Shown: positions 21,946-33,780, numbered from the stretch's first letter. The stretch is DNA of 64,000 nucleotides from Amborella trichopoda (GCF_000471905.2 NW_006499776.1:1589486-1653485), one strand, 5' to 3'. Numbers and translations are program-made. Notes: generated from the letters alone by a model not told the origin.

Positions 21946-22560
21946 TTGGCTAGTTTCTCCTTTCTGTTTTTCTATTTTCACACATCCATTATGGTTTCTA
22001 AGATTTGTAACCCATTCATTTGGATCAGGGATTTTCTTATCCCCGCATTTGCGAGTGTCACCAGGGAACAAGTTCCTCCAACTCCGTTCCCAACCCTTGT
22101 TTTGAGAAAAGGCCCCGGGTCTAGCTCCCAGGTCTTCACCTAGATTGGTTTGAGGGACTTTAAGGCCCCTCACTCCCCATCTCTTAGCTATGGTGGAACT
22201 TCTGCCAAGGCCCTTGCATGGGCAGCATATCTGTTACCGTAAACAGCATGCCCCTTGCCACCGGTAAGTCACTTGTCGGTCTTATTGCCGTGGTACGTCA
22301 GAAGGTTGCCCAGTCCCTCTCTGCAAAAGGCAAGCAAGTTGTCATTGCTTATGTGGGTCACCGCAAGGATAACCCCCACATTCCTGCACCACCACGAGTC
22401 TATATCCCTAGAGGCTTGACCTATCAAGGAGGAGACCCTACGACCGCCACCTCACGAACGCCACACCTCGGGGCAAACTTTATATTACCTCGAGTCAGCA
22501 TCTAGGATCAAACCTCCTAAGGCCGAGTCTTGCATACGTTGTTCATATGCATCCCACTGC
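21946..22560 (+). pseudogene. N-terminal gag/leader ORF of T2
   Basis: Two frames (21946-22143 and 22218-22505) share likeness with the 210-codon frame of T3 at 59694-60326 (minus). NPFIWIRDFLIPAFASVTRE is matched by NPFIRIEDFLIPAFAIVPRE, and ATGKSLVGLIAVVRQKVAQS by ATGKSLVSRISKVCRKAAQS. It is thus a conserved N-terminal part of the Tat-like gag, basic and Pro-rich. It is broken by a stop at about 22143 and a frameshift. I do not know its exact role. Confidence 0.65.
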
Positions 22561-23683
22561 TCGGGGCAACGCTGTCATTGCGCTAACCCGAGTACACGGA
22601 AGACAACCTTCTTGTCCTCTTACTCAGCACACACATGCGCACCCTATAAAGGGTAAGCCTCCACCTATTCTCTTACAGAAACTTGCTCATAGTTCTCGGC
22701 CTCCTATGGCAAGATCACAGGCTCGAGCCTAAGATAACCCTCACGTCCCCCTTGATCCTTCTTCAAGGGGCACACATGCATCGCTGTTACAGACAACCCC
22801 TCGCCCTCGACTCAGGCATCCTCACAAGTCAACCCTGCTCTTGCCTACTTCTCCTTTTTTGAGCAAGCACCTCCATCCTTGGTACTCGAAGACCTTCCCT
22901 AAGAGTACCATCCTAAACCAAACCCGTCATTTCGGTTGTGTCTCTGGAGCCCACAAGAGAGCTCGTGGCAAAGACCTGATCAAAGATCGAGTCCTGCTTC
23001 TTCCCTAGCCCAGGTTAACTCTAGTCTCTAGCCCTCATCCTTTGCCGCACCTGATAGAGATAGCTCTCTCTTGTCCATGAAGAGAAGACCAGCCACAGTT
23101 CTGATCACAGTTTTGGCGGGAGGTTGATCAAAACCTCAAAGCTAAATGCGATAGGGGTCTGCGACTTTTGACCAAGGAAGTGACCAAGGCAGTTGAGGCA
23201 ACCAGCTCTGATGACGCTCTTCGCTTGATCCCTTCTATCCTCTTCAGATGACGAAGCCTAAAGAAGAAGTCCATGATACACTATGGTTTGTGTCGTAGAA
23301 GACAACCCAGCAAATCAGCAACCACGGTCTCAAGACCGTCGAGAACCAGTCCTCACGTGATTGGTATACAAAAATCGAGTCCAGTTAGGCCATGCAGACC
23401 CCCTGCTGACCGTTTTTTTGCGTGCGACCCAATAAGTTCGCAATCCCTCAACTGCAACTAAGGCTGATCGCCTTGGAGAAACAATAAAAAAAATGGTCAT
23501 AAATGAACCTGACTCATATGAAGACCGCATGAACAAGTTCAAAGATATGGTGCGCGCAACGATGGAGAAGATAGATCATATAGATGCCGCACGACAATCA
23601 CCTAACCATGAGGTCAATTCCCACCACTCAGATAGTGCACCTCCAAGGCATTCCGTTCCCTCTGACTCATAGGACAAGTCTAT
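22561..23683 (+). pseudogene. Gag middle of T2, left of the Tekay insertion
   Basis: This corresponds to T3 about 58600-59700 (minus). Shared nucleotide blocks include TCTCTGGAGCCCACAAGAGAG (22966) and ATGCCGCACGACAATCACCTAACCATGA (23583), but stops occur in all frames. The T3 version keeps a 133-codon frame here with a short coiled region (MNKFEEMVRAMMENIDPIDA). The right end is the Tekay 5' LTR. The rest of this gag resumes at 34469. Confidence 0.65.
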
Positions 23684-23704
23684 CCCGGTAGGGACCACGA
23701 TTTT

Positions 23705-23965
23705 TCCTCAGAAAGGCACAACGCCGGGTGAGTGAAGAAAGGCGTAGCACTGGGTGAGCGAAGAACACACAACACTAGTTGAGAAAAGGGAGAAGCAGCG
23801 CCAGTGCCGATTAAGAGAAGGAAGATCTAGAGCCAGCTCCGGTTGAGAAAAAGGAGAAGCAGCACCAACCACAATTGAGAAAAGAGAGAAGCAGCGCCAG
23901 CGCCTATTGAGAGAAGGGAGAAGCAGCGCCAGCACCGGGTGAGCAAAGGAGGAAGCAGCACTAGT
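23705..23965 (+). repeat. GAGAAGCAGCGCCAG tandem repeat, Tekay 5' LTR
   Basis: About eight imperfect units of roughly 33 bp around GAGAAGCAGCGCCAGCACCGG and GGTTGAGAAAAGG. The matching block in the 3' LTR is 31385-31600. Confidence 0.8.
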
Positions 23966-25439
23966 GTGTGTTTTTATTAACCACATAGCTGTCACCTGAC
24001 AGCGTCGCCCCGTATGTATCAGAGCCATGAGTGGTTACCTCAGCCATAATGAGTCCAATTAACCATGAGTACTTACGCCCTTTGATAAACAAGATTTCCT
24101 CATTTCACACTCTCTCTTTCCCTTAAGGAGTTTAGTGCCGCCCTTTGAAGAAAGCTCACTGGTGGATCCAAGGATAGCCTGTGAAAGCTGCAAGTTAGGA
24201 GCTAAGGCACCGTGAGAATTAAGGTAAGTGGGTGTAGCTTATATGCACCCATGACTGTTGAAAACATGATGAAAATTGGTTGGATGATAGAATCAAACAT
24301 ATGAGTATGAATGGGTTGGCACAAGATTGGAAATTTGAGAGTGTGCTTCTAAATTCCATGACCATGTTAACATGTATGTACGATATTGTTATCCATGGAA
24401 ACTCATGGAATGCTCATAGTGAGACTTGTTGACATGAATAAGGTTTCATGCCCAAAATGCACCTTGACCATGAGATATTAAGTGTCCTTTAAAAGCATGA
24501 AAAAAATCGCCAAATTGTTTACTATTTTTGGCATTAAAATGATCATGGGCCAAATGGTGTCCAAATGGGGCCAAATGGTGTCCAAATGGGACCAAATCGG
24601 TCCCAAATAGAAGACATGTATATTTACTCTAAGTTCACTTTTTGTGACTTGATACAATTGTGCATTAATGATAGAGATATGGCTTAAGATATTGAGACAC
24701 GAAACTACCCACAATCGCTGCTAATTCCAGCAACTGTGGCCCTCTTCGAGCAATGTTTTGACCCTGCAAACGGTTTCCGAAAACCTTAAAATCTCAACCA
24801 TTGGAGAGGTTTGTGAATTTACTCAAAGTTGCATGCTTTGCGAATTTTGAAATTTCTCACGGATTTTGAATTGTGATCCGAAATGCGCAAAGACATCACC
24901 ACGCACTATTGCAGGAAAATTTCCAGCAACTAAGGTTCACTTTGTACTAGGCTGTCGACCCACGCCCAACCTCTTTCAAATTTATATCATTGTAAGCTCC
25001 AGGTTTTATGTTGAAGGCATTCTGAAACTCCCCCTAAATCGAGAGCTAAGCCATCGTAAAGAGAAGCATGTCACTGCTACTTGTCACTGCACCAATTGTA
25101 TATCAATGCGACACTAAATTGCTTTGATATATGGTAAAAGTGAATGCTATATGACAAATTTCATGTGAATGCGATGAAGATATGGGAACAATGCCACATT
25201 ATGAATTCACGGAAATGCCTTAAAAATATGTGAACCATGTCAAATGAATGCTTTATGTGTGGAAAGGGTCCACAAGTGCTTTAGTGATGAAATAAGTTCA
25301 TAATGAGTACCACATGCCACTATTAAGGTCTATGTGTGAATGCCTTGTGATAGCTTAAAAAATGTCTCTGGTAAATGTTATGCACTATGATGAAAAATGA
25401 AACATCTGCATGAGACATACTGTGATGAATGACCATTGT

Positions 25440-25870
25440 TTATTTAGATATTGGCCACTACACGGTGGGACACTCACCGGTAGTGGACATTATTATGGCA
25501 CTGTCATGAATGGTTACTATTTATTTTCAAGTTGACCACTATGCGGTGGGACACTCACCGGTAGTGGACACTGCTATGATAATGCTTGCTACGCACTGGG
25601 ACTCGAGCTCAATGGTAGTGGATGTTACATTGCTATATGGATGAGATGGTTGACTGCTACGCATTGGGACTCGAGCTCTTTTGTGCTGGATATTGGACTT
25701 GATGAGAACATTGGCTGCTACGAGGTGGGACTTGAGCCCATCGGTAGCGAGAGCTTGGTTCACCAAAACATTGATGAGAATATTGGTCACGACGTGGTGG
25801 GACACTCACCTGTAGTGGGTATTGTTGTGATATCGCCTGCTACACGATGGGACACTCATCGGTAGTAAGG
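25440..25870 (+). repeat. Palindromic tandem repeats, Tekay 5' LTR
   Basis: Seven or so units, each a palindrome. The clearest (25455-25486) has CCACTA and CGGTG on the left and CACCG and TAGTGG on the right of a six-base loop. Other units keep CTAC...GTAG ends but change the inside (CATTG or GGTGGG on the left with CAATG or GCCCA on the right). The matching block in the 3' LTR is 33090-33480. Confidence 0.8.
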
Positions 25871-26119
25871 AATGTGATGCCGGCATACTCCCTGGCCTGC
25901 ACAATGATAGGAACGAGTTAGGGGGAAAAAAAAAAGGGTTGCTCCCTAAGATTTATGTGACAAGATTTGAGATATGATTGGATGCCTTGCAAGGTGACGG
26001 TCTCTCGGACCCCCAATGCGCACTGGGGATTGTGTGCGTAGGTTGAGGGTATTAGAACGAAGACTACCCCACTTGTCATTACTCTCCCTTCTGTGTGATG
26101 GTAGAGGCCTTAAGCATGG

Positions 26120-26175
26120 AGTTGGCTTAGCCTAATAGATAAGGCCTCTACTATGGGAGTAGATGATCTAGGGAG
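26120..26175 (+). other. tRNA-Arg-like word in Tekay 5' LTR
   Basis: TTAGCCTAATAGATAAGGC resembles the D-arm and A box of plant tRNA-Arg genes. No acceptor pairing and no intact B box follow, so this is not a tRNA gene. The 3' LTR copy at 33724-33780 is closer to the tRNA (GCCTAATGGATAAGG). Confidence 0.35.
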
Positions 26176-26873
26176 TGCGTGTTTAATAATTGAATTTCTG
26201 TGTATGGAATGTTGAACTTGGAGTGATTGAATGATTAATGATTTCACTGATAGAATTTTTATGATCATATTAATTCGATGGTGATTGTTGCTTGGAAGAA
26301 TGTTCTTACTCGTTGCCTTGATCTGATATTCATATATGCCAAACTGTGATTGTATATTGATGAACTGAACTGTTATCACACATGGACAGAATCACGATAG
26401 ATGCATAACACTGGACTTGCTTACTGAGCTTTATAGCTCATCCCATTATTTTTCTCCTCTCCTTGTAGATTGGTAGTGGCAGGGTCAAGGCTTGGGGCTC
26501 GAATTTTGCTGTGGAAGGCCAGAGTGGGACTTCTCGAAGAAGGTGTTTAGACTTGTTTATGTCTGAGCTGTTTGGCCCAAGGTTTTGTTCATTGTTGTAT
26601 TGTTGATGTGTAATATTGGGCCTTAATGCCCCGAACAGAATGAAATATTTTGGGAAGGATTTAATGTAATAGATTTTTGGCATTTAGGATTTCTTTATGT
26701 TTTCTGCTAGTTGAGCTAATGCTTTAGATATTTTCTTTGGTTTTCTTTATCACCTATAATAAATCAAGTCTACTCCCTCCTGAGTGACAACTGTTACATT
26801 AGATCACGGACCCGTGCTCGATCGTCCGTTGTCTCGTAAGGTAGGATAGTCGCGGACGGGGTCGTGACAGATA

Positions 26874-26886
26874 TGGTATCAGAGCA
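26874..26886 (+). other. PBS of the Tekay element (initiator tRNA-Met type)
   Basis: TGGTATCAGAGC begins five bases after the 5' LTR end. This is the usual initiator-Met tRNA primer site of plant LTR retrotransposons. It fixes the LTR end and the plus orientation. Confidence 0.95.
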
Positions 26887-26984
26887 GCCAGGATAGGATT
26901 CTTGGCCTAGGGAGTTAGGATAGTCCGTTGATTTATTTTTGGGTGGATAAGTTATTGAGTGTTCTTGTGACTAGGTTAAAAGAT

Positions 26985-27990
26985 GACGAGAGGCCGTACC
27001 CACAGCACGAGTTCTAATGATGACAATACTAGGGCACTCGGTGAGTTTTATAAAACTCTGGGGCTTATGACCCAAATGATGAAGGAATTTATGCCAACCT
27101 AGTCTACTCCTACGTTCGAGTAGAATGACAATAACCTCATGGAGAGGTTTAAGAGAATGACACCCCCAACCTTTTTCAGGCATGGAGGAGTGGAAAACGC
27201 AAAGAGGTGGAAAAAGCAAATAGAGAAGATCTTAAAGGTGTTGCAATGCTCAAGTGAGAAAAACGTTAGGCTAGGAGCCTTTATGCTGGAAGGGGAAGCA
27301 TAATACTGGTGGGACTCGGTGAAGAACACTTGGAGGGAGACAGGGACCGTGATCACCTCGAAAACTTCTTGGTGGCTTTAGATGAGAAGTACTTCCTTGA
27401 TTCAGTCAAGGAAAGGAAGGAAGTAGAATTCATTGAACTCCAGTAAGGGGGGTATGACTGATGAACAATATGTCGCCTAATTTACAGAGCTTTCTAGGTA
27501 TACGCCCCACATCATAAATATCAAGGCACAAAAGCCGGCTAAATTTGAAAGGGGGTTTACGACCAGATATCAGGAGTAGGGTGATGTCGGCCAATATAAA
27601 ATCTTACACCCCTATGGTATACCATGTTCTGAAGATGGAAAAAGATTGCGAGGATCGCAGGTTAAGGGAGGAAGGAAAAAGGGACGTTGTGCCGTCAGGA
27701 AAGTTTGGGAAGAAAGCCTGGCAATCTTCTAGGATAAACGCCAGAGGGAGACCGTACCCACTTAACCCAAAGATCCCGAAGAGTCTTCCGGGCAATATGG
27801 ATAATGATCGACGCCCGATTTGTACTTATTGTGGGAGAAGCAACCACATTACTGCAGAATGCTATCGGAAGAAGAATGTATATCTGAAATGCGGTAAGCC
27901 TGGCCACTGGGAGAAGGACTGCCAGATGATGAAGTCCGAAGATCGCCACCCAAGGACAAGTGTTCGCACTCAATGAATAAGAGGCTAAGG
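26985..27990 (+). pseudogene. Gag of the Tekay element
   Basis: Gag builds the particle and binds RNA. The frame starts near 26985 (MTRGRTHSTSSNDDN). It continues through a capsid-like region (NAKRWKKQIEKILKVLQCSS near 27200, then ARG-rich stretches) to two zinc knuckles. The first, CTYCGRSNHITAEC (27821-27862), is a complete C-x2-C-x4-H-x4-C. The second (CGKPGHWEKDC at about 27891) lacks its first Cys because the codon reads Tyr. There are in-frame stops at about 27100, 27121 and 27300 and a frameshift near 27550. Length and order are normal for a chromovirus gag. Confidence 0.85.
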
Positions 27991-27999
27991 CATCCACCT

Positions 28000-28280
28000 C
28001 AGTGATTAGAGGTATGCTCTCAATTTGTGATAGTAATGCTAATGTCATAATTGACCCTGGATCCTCTAATTCATTTGTTGCACCCCGTTTTACCCATTAA
28101 ATGAATGTCGCACCTGCATGTCTCAATTATACTTTAATAGTATGCACTCTTGTGGGAGGCTCTATAGAGACTGATAGAATATGTAGATAGTGTAAGCTAA
28201 TGATTGATGGGTGAGACCTACCTGTGGATTTAATCCTTCTAGATATTCAAGAATTTGATGTAATTCTACGCATGGATTGG
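28000..28280 (+). pseudogene. Aspartic protease remnant of the Tekay element
   Basis: The retropepsin would cut the polyprotein. VIIDPGSSNSFVAP at about 28045 is the active-site turn, but the usual D-S/T-G reads D-P-G (28053-28061). The C-terminal strand VDLILLDIQEFDVIL appears near 28220. Stops occur at about 28099, 28188 and 28216. Confidence 0.75.
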
Positions 28281-28499
28281 TTGTTTATACACCATGCCAC
28301 CATCGATTTCCATGAAAAGACGGTAACCCTTAAATGTCCTGATACACTTCAAGGGCATTAGGCACAATTCCCCACTACACATCATCTCTACCTTCTGGGC
28401 CTCTCTCCTTGTGGCTAAAAAGTGTGAAGGATACCTAATTATGTGGTGGAGAATCAAGATGTTCAGACTCAGTTAGAAGGGATACCAGTAGTAAAAGAA

Positions 28500-29130
28500 T
28501 AACCTGAGGTATTTCTAGAGGAGTTTCCATCTCTACCCCCAGAAAGGGAAATCGAATTTGAGATAGAAGTAGTACCTGAAATTGCGCCCATTTCTAAAGC
28601 CCCATAGAGAATGGCTCCAGCAGAACTGAAAAAGTTAAAAAAACAGTTGCAGGAATTATTGGATAAAGGATTCGTCCGACCTAGTGTCTCGCCTTGGGGT
28701 GCACCAGTCTTGCTTGTGAAGAAAAATGATGGATCCTCAAGATTATTTATTGACTATAGGCAGTTGAACCAAGTGACGGTGAAAGATAAGTACCCTCTGC
28801 CTAGGATTGACGACCTCTTTCACCAACTCCAAGGAGCTCAAGTGTTTTCGACGATTGACCTTAGATCGGGTTATCATCAATTGTGGGTCAAGGAGGAAAC
28901 ATTGCAAAGACCGCCTTCAGAACTCAATACAGTCACTATGAGATGCCATTCGGATTAACCAATGTCCCCATTGTGTTCATGGATTTGATGAATAGGGTGT
29001 TCAAACCCTTCCTATATGACTTTGTAACAGTTTTCATCGATGATATCTTGGTATATTCTAAGAGATGGGAATTGCATGAACAACATCTAAGAATGGTCTT
29101 GCAAACATTAAAGTAAGAAAGATTCTATGC
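28500..29130 (+). pseudogene. Reverse transcriptase of the Tekay element
   Basis: This lies between protease and RNase H. The blocks [34 protein letters not shown] and [12 protein letters not shown] are in one frame. A frameshift at about 28890-28900 moves to the frame with [20 protein letters not shown]. The catalytic box FIDD is at 29033-29044 and both aspartates are intact. A stop just before 28611 and another at about 29116 add to the damage. The motif spelling is that of Tekay/Del chromoviruses. Confidence 0.9.
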
Positions 29131-29830
29131 TAAGTTGAGCAAGAGAGAGTTTTGGCTCTCTAGTGTAGCCTTCCTTGGGCACATTATTTCTAAGGATGGG
29201 ATCACAGACAACTCCTCTAAGATCGAAGCCGTACTTAAGTGGGAAAGGCCAACAAATGTGACCGAGGTCGGTAGCTTCATGGGACTGTCAGGGTACTATA
29301 GGGGCTTTATAGAAGGATTCTCAAAGATAACGCTTCCCTTGACTCGACCGACCTAGAAGAATGCAAAATTTATATGGCCATAGGAGTGTGAGTGGAGTTT
29401 CTAGGAATTTAAGAAGAGACAAGTCACAGCCCCAATACTGGCCTTGGCAGAGGGGAATGATGACTTTGTGGTTTACACCGATGCATCCCATAAAGGGCTC
29501 GGATGAGTACTTATGCAGAGAGGTATAGTTATTGCTTATGCCTCAAGGCAGGTAAAGCTGCATGAGCAGAACTATTCCACTGACGACTTGAAACTCGAGG
29601 CAATAGTGTTCGCGTTAAAAATCTGGAGGCACTATCTCTATGGGGCCCAGTTTAAGGTGTTCACGGACCACAAGAGCCTCAAGTACCTCTTTTCCCAGAA
29701 AAGGCAGAACATGAGGCAAAGAAGATGGATGGCCTTCTTGAATGATTATGACTGCACAATTGATCACCAACCGGGCAAGACTAATGTAGTAGCCGACACC
29801 TTAAGTCGAAAAGCTGTGGTCTTCGTGGCA
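29131..29830 (+). pseudogene. RT connection and RNase H of the Tekay element
   Basis: The connection (FLGHIISKDGI, then SFMGLSGYYRGFIEGFSKI) leads to RNase H. The RNase H has YTDAS at about 29477, [19 protein letters not shown] at about 29592 and [11 protein letters not shown] at about 29664, so the metal-binding acidic residues appear present. Stops at about 29356, 29371, 29402 and 29504 break it. Normal order and length. Confidence 0.88.
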
Positions 29831-31000
29831 TATTTGATGGTTCGAGAAATGAAGCTGTTAGAAGATGTGGTAGAGTGGCACCCATCTCAGCCCCGTGGCG
29901 AGGGGGAAGGAATGCTGTCATGTTTAAGGATGGAACCCCAACTCCTTCAACAAATCCCTTGATGATAAAAATCCTTGAAGAAATGAAAATGGAAGGAAAA
30001 GAAGATTTCTTTATGAGGAGCGATGATTTGTTAAGGTTTAGAGGCCGAGTGTGTGTTCTTAATGACAAGAAGATAAAAAGGGCTGTCCTAGAGGAAGCAC
30101 ACCACTCCCGCTACTCGGTACACTTAGGGAGTACAAAGATGTAGCAGGATTCGACAAAGACCTTATGGTGGAACAACATGAAGCGAGATGTGGTACAGTT
30201 TGTCGCTAAGTATTTGACATGTCAGCAGGTGAAGGTAGAGCATCAGAAACCTGCTGGACTGCTATGGCCCCTGCCCATACCAGAATGGAAATGGAAACAC
30301 ATCACGATGGTCTTTATTTCTGGATTACCAAGATCAAGTGCAGGGCATCATAGTATCTAGGTCATGGTGGTTCACAAGACCTACACCCTGGACAAGCTAG
30401 CCCAATTGTACATCAGAGAAATTGTGAGATTGCATGGAGTGCCCATCACCATTGTGTCAGATAGGGACACTAGATTCACCTCCATATTTTGGGCAAGTCT
30501 GTAGTTGGCCTTAGGAAACCATACTTACATTTAGCACCGCCTTTCATCCCCAACCAGATGAAGAATCATAGAGAACCATCCAGACCATGGAGGACATATT
30601 AAGGGCATGTGTCACTGAATTTAAGGGAAGCTGGGAAGACCTTATACCTCTGATAGAAATTACCTACAACAACAGTTTCCAAGCCAGTATTCAGATGGCA
30701 CCCTATGAGGCACTGTATGGGAGAAAGTGTAGGCCGCCCATCTGTTGGGACGAGGTGGGCGAAAGAAGATTATTAGAGCCCGAAGTGGTTCAGATGACTT
30801 ATGAGAAGAATACCTTAATTAGAAAGTGGCTCAAGACAGCCCAAAGTCGGCAAAAGAGTTATGCCGATAATCGTCAGAGAAACCTCGAGTTTGAAGTGCC
30901 TGATCGAGTCTTCTTGAAAGTATCACCAACCAAGGGTGTTACGAGATTTAGTAAAAAGGGGAAATTGAGCCCATGATTCATTGGGCCTTTTAAAGTCCTG
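29831..31000 (+). pseudogene. Integrase of the Tekay element, DDE triad destroyed
   Basis: Integrase inserts the DNA copy. The N-terminal zinc domain has the HH half (EEAHHSRYSVHLGSTKM, about 30090). Its C-x2-C half reads YLTC (30211-30222), so the first Cys is lost. In the catalytic core the first acidic position, before ISGLP, is Val (30310-30312). The second is intact (SDRDTRF). The Glu position in the third block is a TAG stop (30569-30571). A 129-codon frame (30587-30976) then covers the end of the core and the start of the GPY/F-type region. Confidence 0.88.
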
Positions 31001-31312
31001 GAAAGAATTGGAAGCACAGCTTACCGACTTGCTCTGCCACATGAACTGGCCAACGTCTATAATGTCTTCCATATATCACTGCTAAGGAAATACCTACCTG
31101 ACCCGTTCCATTTCTTGGAGTACAAACCAATCCTACTATGGGAAGATTTGAATTATATTGAACAACCAACTGGATATTAGACAGGAGAATACAAGTATTG
31201 CGCAATAAAGAGATACCCCTGGTTCGAGTGCAATGGCAGTATCACTCAAAGGAAATATCGACATGGGAACGAGAAGATGAAATTAGAGAGAAATACCCCC
31301 ACCTGTTTAATT
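31001..31312 (+). pseudogene. Integrase tail and chromodomain of the Tekay element
   Basis: The reading shifts frame near 30970. After the tail (STAYRLALPHELANVYNVFH near 31015) a chromodomain follows with NKEIPLVRVQWQYHSKEIST and WEREDEIREKYPHLF, ending at about 31312. In chromoviruses this domain guides insertion to heterochromatin. A frameshift near 31180 (GY, stop, TGEYKYC in the other frame) breaks it from the integrase. Confidence 0.82.
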
Positions 31313-31346
31313 AAATTTAATATGATTTTGAGGACAAAATCCTTTT

Positions 31347-31358
31347 TAAGGGGGGGGA
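31347..31358 (+). other. Polypurine tract of the Tekay element
   Basis: AAGGGGGGGGA sits directly before the 3' LTR start TGATATAAGG. It would prime plus-strand DNA synthesis, and it defines the LTR start at 31359. Confidence 0.85.
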
Positions 31359-31384
31359 TGATATAAGGACCGCGATTTTTCCAC

Positions 31385-31600
31385 AGAAAGGGACAACACT
31401 GGGTGAGTGAAGAAAGGCACAACGCTGGGTGAGTGAAGAAGGCGCAACATCGGTTGAGAAAAGTGAGAAGCAACGCTAGTGTTGGATGAGATAAGGAGGA
31501 CGCAGCGTCAGTGCCGGTTGAGAAAAGGGAGAAGTAGTGCTAGCACCAGTTGAGAGAAGGGAGAAGCAGTGCCAGCGTCAGGTGAGCGAAGGAGGAAGCA
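31385..31600 (+). repeat. GAGAAGCAGCGCCAG tandem repeat, Tekay 3' LTR
   Basis: The counterpart of 23705-23965 with about seven units. Copy number and order differ a little between the two LTRs. Confidence 0.75.
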
Positions 31601-33089
31601 GCACCGGTGCTTGTTTTGGTCAACCACACAGCTGTCACCTGACAGCGCCGCCCCGTACGTGTATGAGGCATGAGTGGTTACGTCAGCCATAGTGAATCCC
31701 ACCAACCATGAGTACTTAAGCCAATGGACAAACAAGATTTCCTCAATTCACACTCTCTCTTTCCCTAAGGAACTCACTGTCGCCCTTTGACGAAATCCCA
31801 CTGGTGGATCTACGGAGAGCCCATGAAGGCTGTGAGCTAGGAGCTGAGGCACCGTGAGAATTAAGGTAAGTGGGTCTAGCTTTTATGCACCCATGACTGT
31901 TGAAAACATGATGAAAATGGGTTGGATGATAGAATGAAACATGTGAAGTATGAATGGGTTGGCACAAGGTTGGAAATTTGAGAGTGTGCTCCTAAATTAC
32001 ATGACCATGTTTAATATGTATGTATGAAATTTTTACCCATGAAACTCATGGAATGCTCATTGTGAGACTTGTAGGCACGAATATGGTTTCATGCCCAAAA
32101 TGCACATTGACCATGAGATATTAAATGTCCTTTAAAAGCATGACAAAAATCGCAAAAGTTTTTGCTTTTTTTGGCAGTAAAATGATCATGGGCCAAATGG
32201 TGTCCAAATGGGAGCAAGTCGGTCCCAAATAAAAGACATGTATATTTACTCTAAGTTCACTTTTCATGACATGATAAAATTGTGCATTAATGAAAGAGAT
32301 ATGGCCTAAAATATTGAGACACGACACTACCCACAGTTGCTGCTAATTCCAGCTACTGTGGCCCTCTTCAAGCAATGTTTTGACCCAGGAAGTGGTGTCC
32401 AAAAACCCTAAAATCTCAACCATTGGAGAGGTTTGTAAATGTACTCAAATTTGCAAGGTTTGAGATTTTTAAAATTTCTCACGGATTTGAAACTGTGATC
32501 CGAAATGTGCAAAGACGTCACCGCGCACTGTTGCAGGAAAATTTCCAGCAACTAAGATTCACTTTGTACTGGGCTGTCAACCGATTAAACGACGCCCAAA
32601 CTCTTTCAAATTTATGTCTTTGTAAGATTTATGTGCAAGCTCCAGGTTTCATGTTGAAGCCATATTGAAACTTCCCTTAAATCGAGAGCTACGCCCTCGT
32701 AAAGAGACGCATGTCACGTTACTAGTCACTGCACCAAATGTATATCCATGTGACACTAAATTGTTTTGATATTTGGTAAACGTGAATGTTAATGACAAAT
32801 TTAATGTGAATTCCATGAAGATTTTGGAATGATTCCATATGATGAATTTCAGGCAAATGCCGTAAAATTATGTGAACCATGTCAAATGAATGCCTTATGT
32901 GTGGAAAGGGGCCACAAGTGGTTTAGTGATGAAATAATTTCATAATGAGTACCACATGCCACTGTGAAGGTCTATGTGTGAATGCCTTGTGAAATCTTAT
33001 GCAATAAATGTCTCTTGCAAATGTTCTAACGCTATGATGAAAAATAATGCATCTGCACGAGGCATACTGTAATGAATGGCCACTGTTTA

Positions 33090-33480
33090 TTTTGATATTG
33101 GCCACTCACTGGTAGTGGACATTATTATGACACTGTGATGAATGGTTATTGTTTATTTTCATGTTGACCACTACGTAGAGGGACACTAACCAGTAGTGGA
33201 AACTGCTACTGGGACTCGAGCTCAATGTTAGTGGATGTTACATTGCTATATGGATGAGATGGTTAATCGCAACGCATTGGGACTCGAGCCCTTTGGTGGT
33301 GGTTACTGGACTTGATGAGAACATTGGCTGCTACTGGTGGGACCCAAGCCCATTGGTTGTGATAGCTAGGTTAACTAAAACATTGATGAGAATATTGGCC
33401 ACTACGCAGTGGAACACTCACCAGTAGTGGGTATTGTTGTGATATGGCATGCTACGCGATGGGACAATCATCGGTAGAAA
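33090..33480 (+). repeat. Palindromic tandem repeats, Tekay 3' LTR
   Basis: The counterpart of 25440-25870. It is more decayed: several left arms are lost, for example the first unit keeps only CACTGGTAGTGG. Confidence 0.7.
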
Positions 33481-33723
33481 GGAATGTGATGCTGGCATAC
33501 TTGGCCTACACAGTGACAGGAACTGGTTACGGGGGAAAAAAAATCGCTCCCCAAGATTTATGTGATAAGAAATGAGATCTGATTGGAGGCCTTGCAAGGT
33601 GACAGCCTGTTGGACCCCCAATGCGCATTGGGGGCTGTGTGCGTGTGTTGAGGGTATTACGAAGTGGACTACCCCACTTGTCATTACTCTCCCTCCTGTG
33701 TGATGGTAGAGGCCTTAAGAAAT

Positions 33724-33780
33724 GGGATTGGCTTAGCCTAATGGATAAGGCCTCTACTACGGGAATAGGTGATCTTGAGA
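33724..33780 (+). other. tRNA-Arg-like word in Tekay 3' LTR
   Basis: GCTTAGCCTAATGGATAAGG followed by CCTCTACTACGGGAATAGG resembles the 5' half of a plant tRNA-Arg, including an A-box. The B box is at best a broken GGTTAATAATTGAATC (33788). It is not a functional tRNA. Confidence 0.4.

Larger units (their letters stand above)
23684..26869 (+). repeat. 5' LTR of the Tekay element
   Basis: It aligns along its length with 31359-34468 and ends GGTCGTGACA. Its first bases (CCCGGTAGGGACC) differ from the TGATATAAGGACC start of the 3' LTR, so the TG end is lost. It holds a 33-bp U3 repeat, palindromic repeats and a tRNA-like word, listed separately. Otherwise no gene is seen. Confidence 0.9.

Noticed and set aside
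23664-23690. A target-site duplication for the Tekay insertion
   Set aside because: The five bases on either side (before 23684 and after 34468) do not match and the 5' LTR end is eroded, so no duplication can be claimed.
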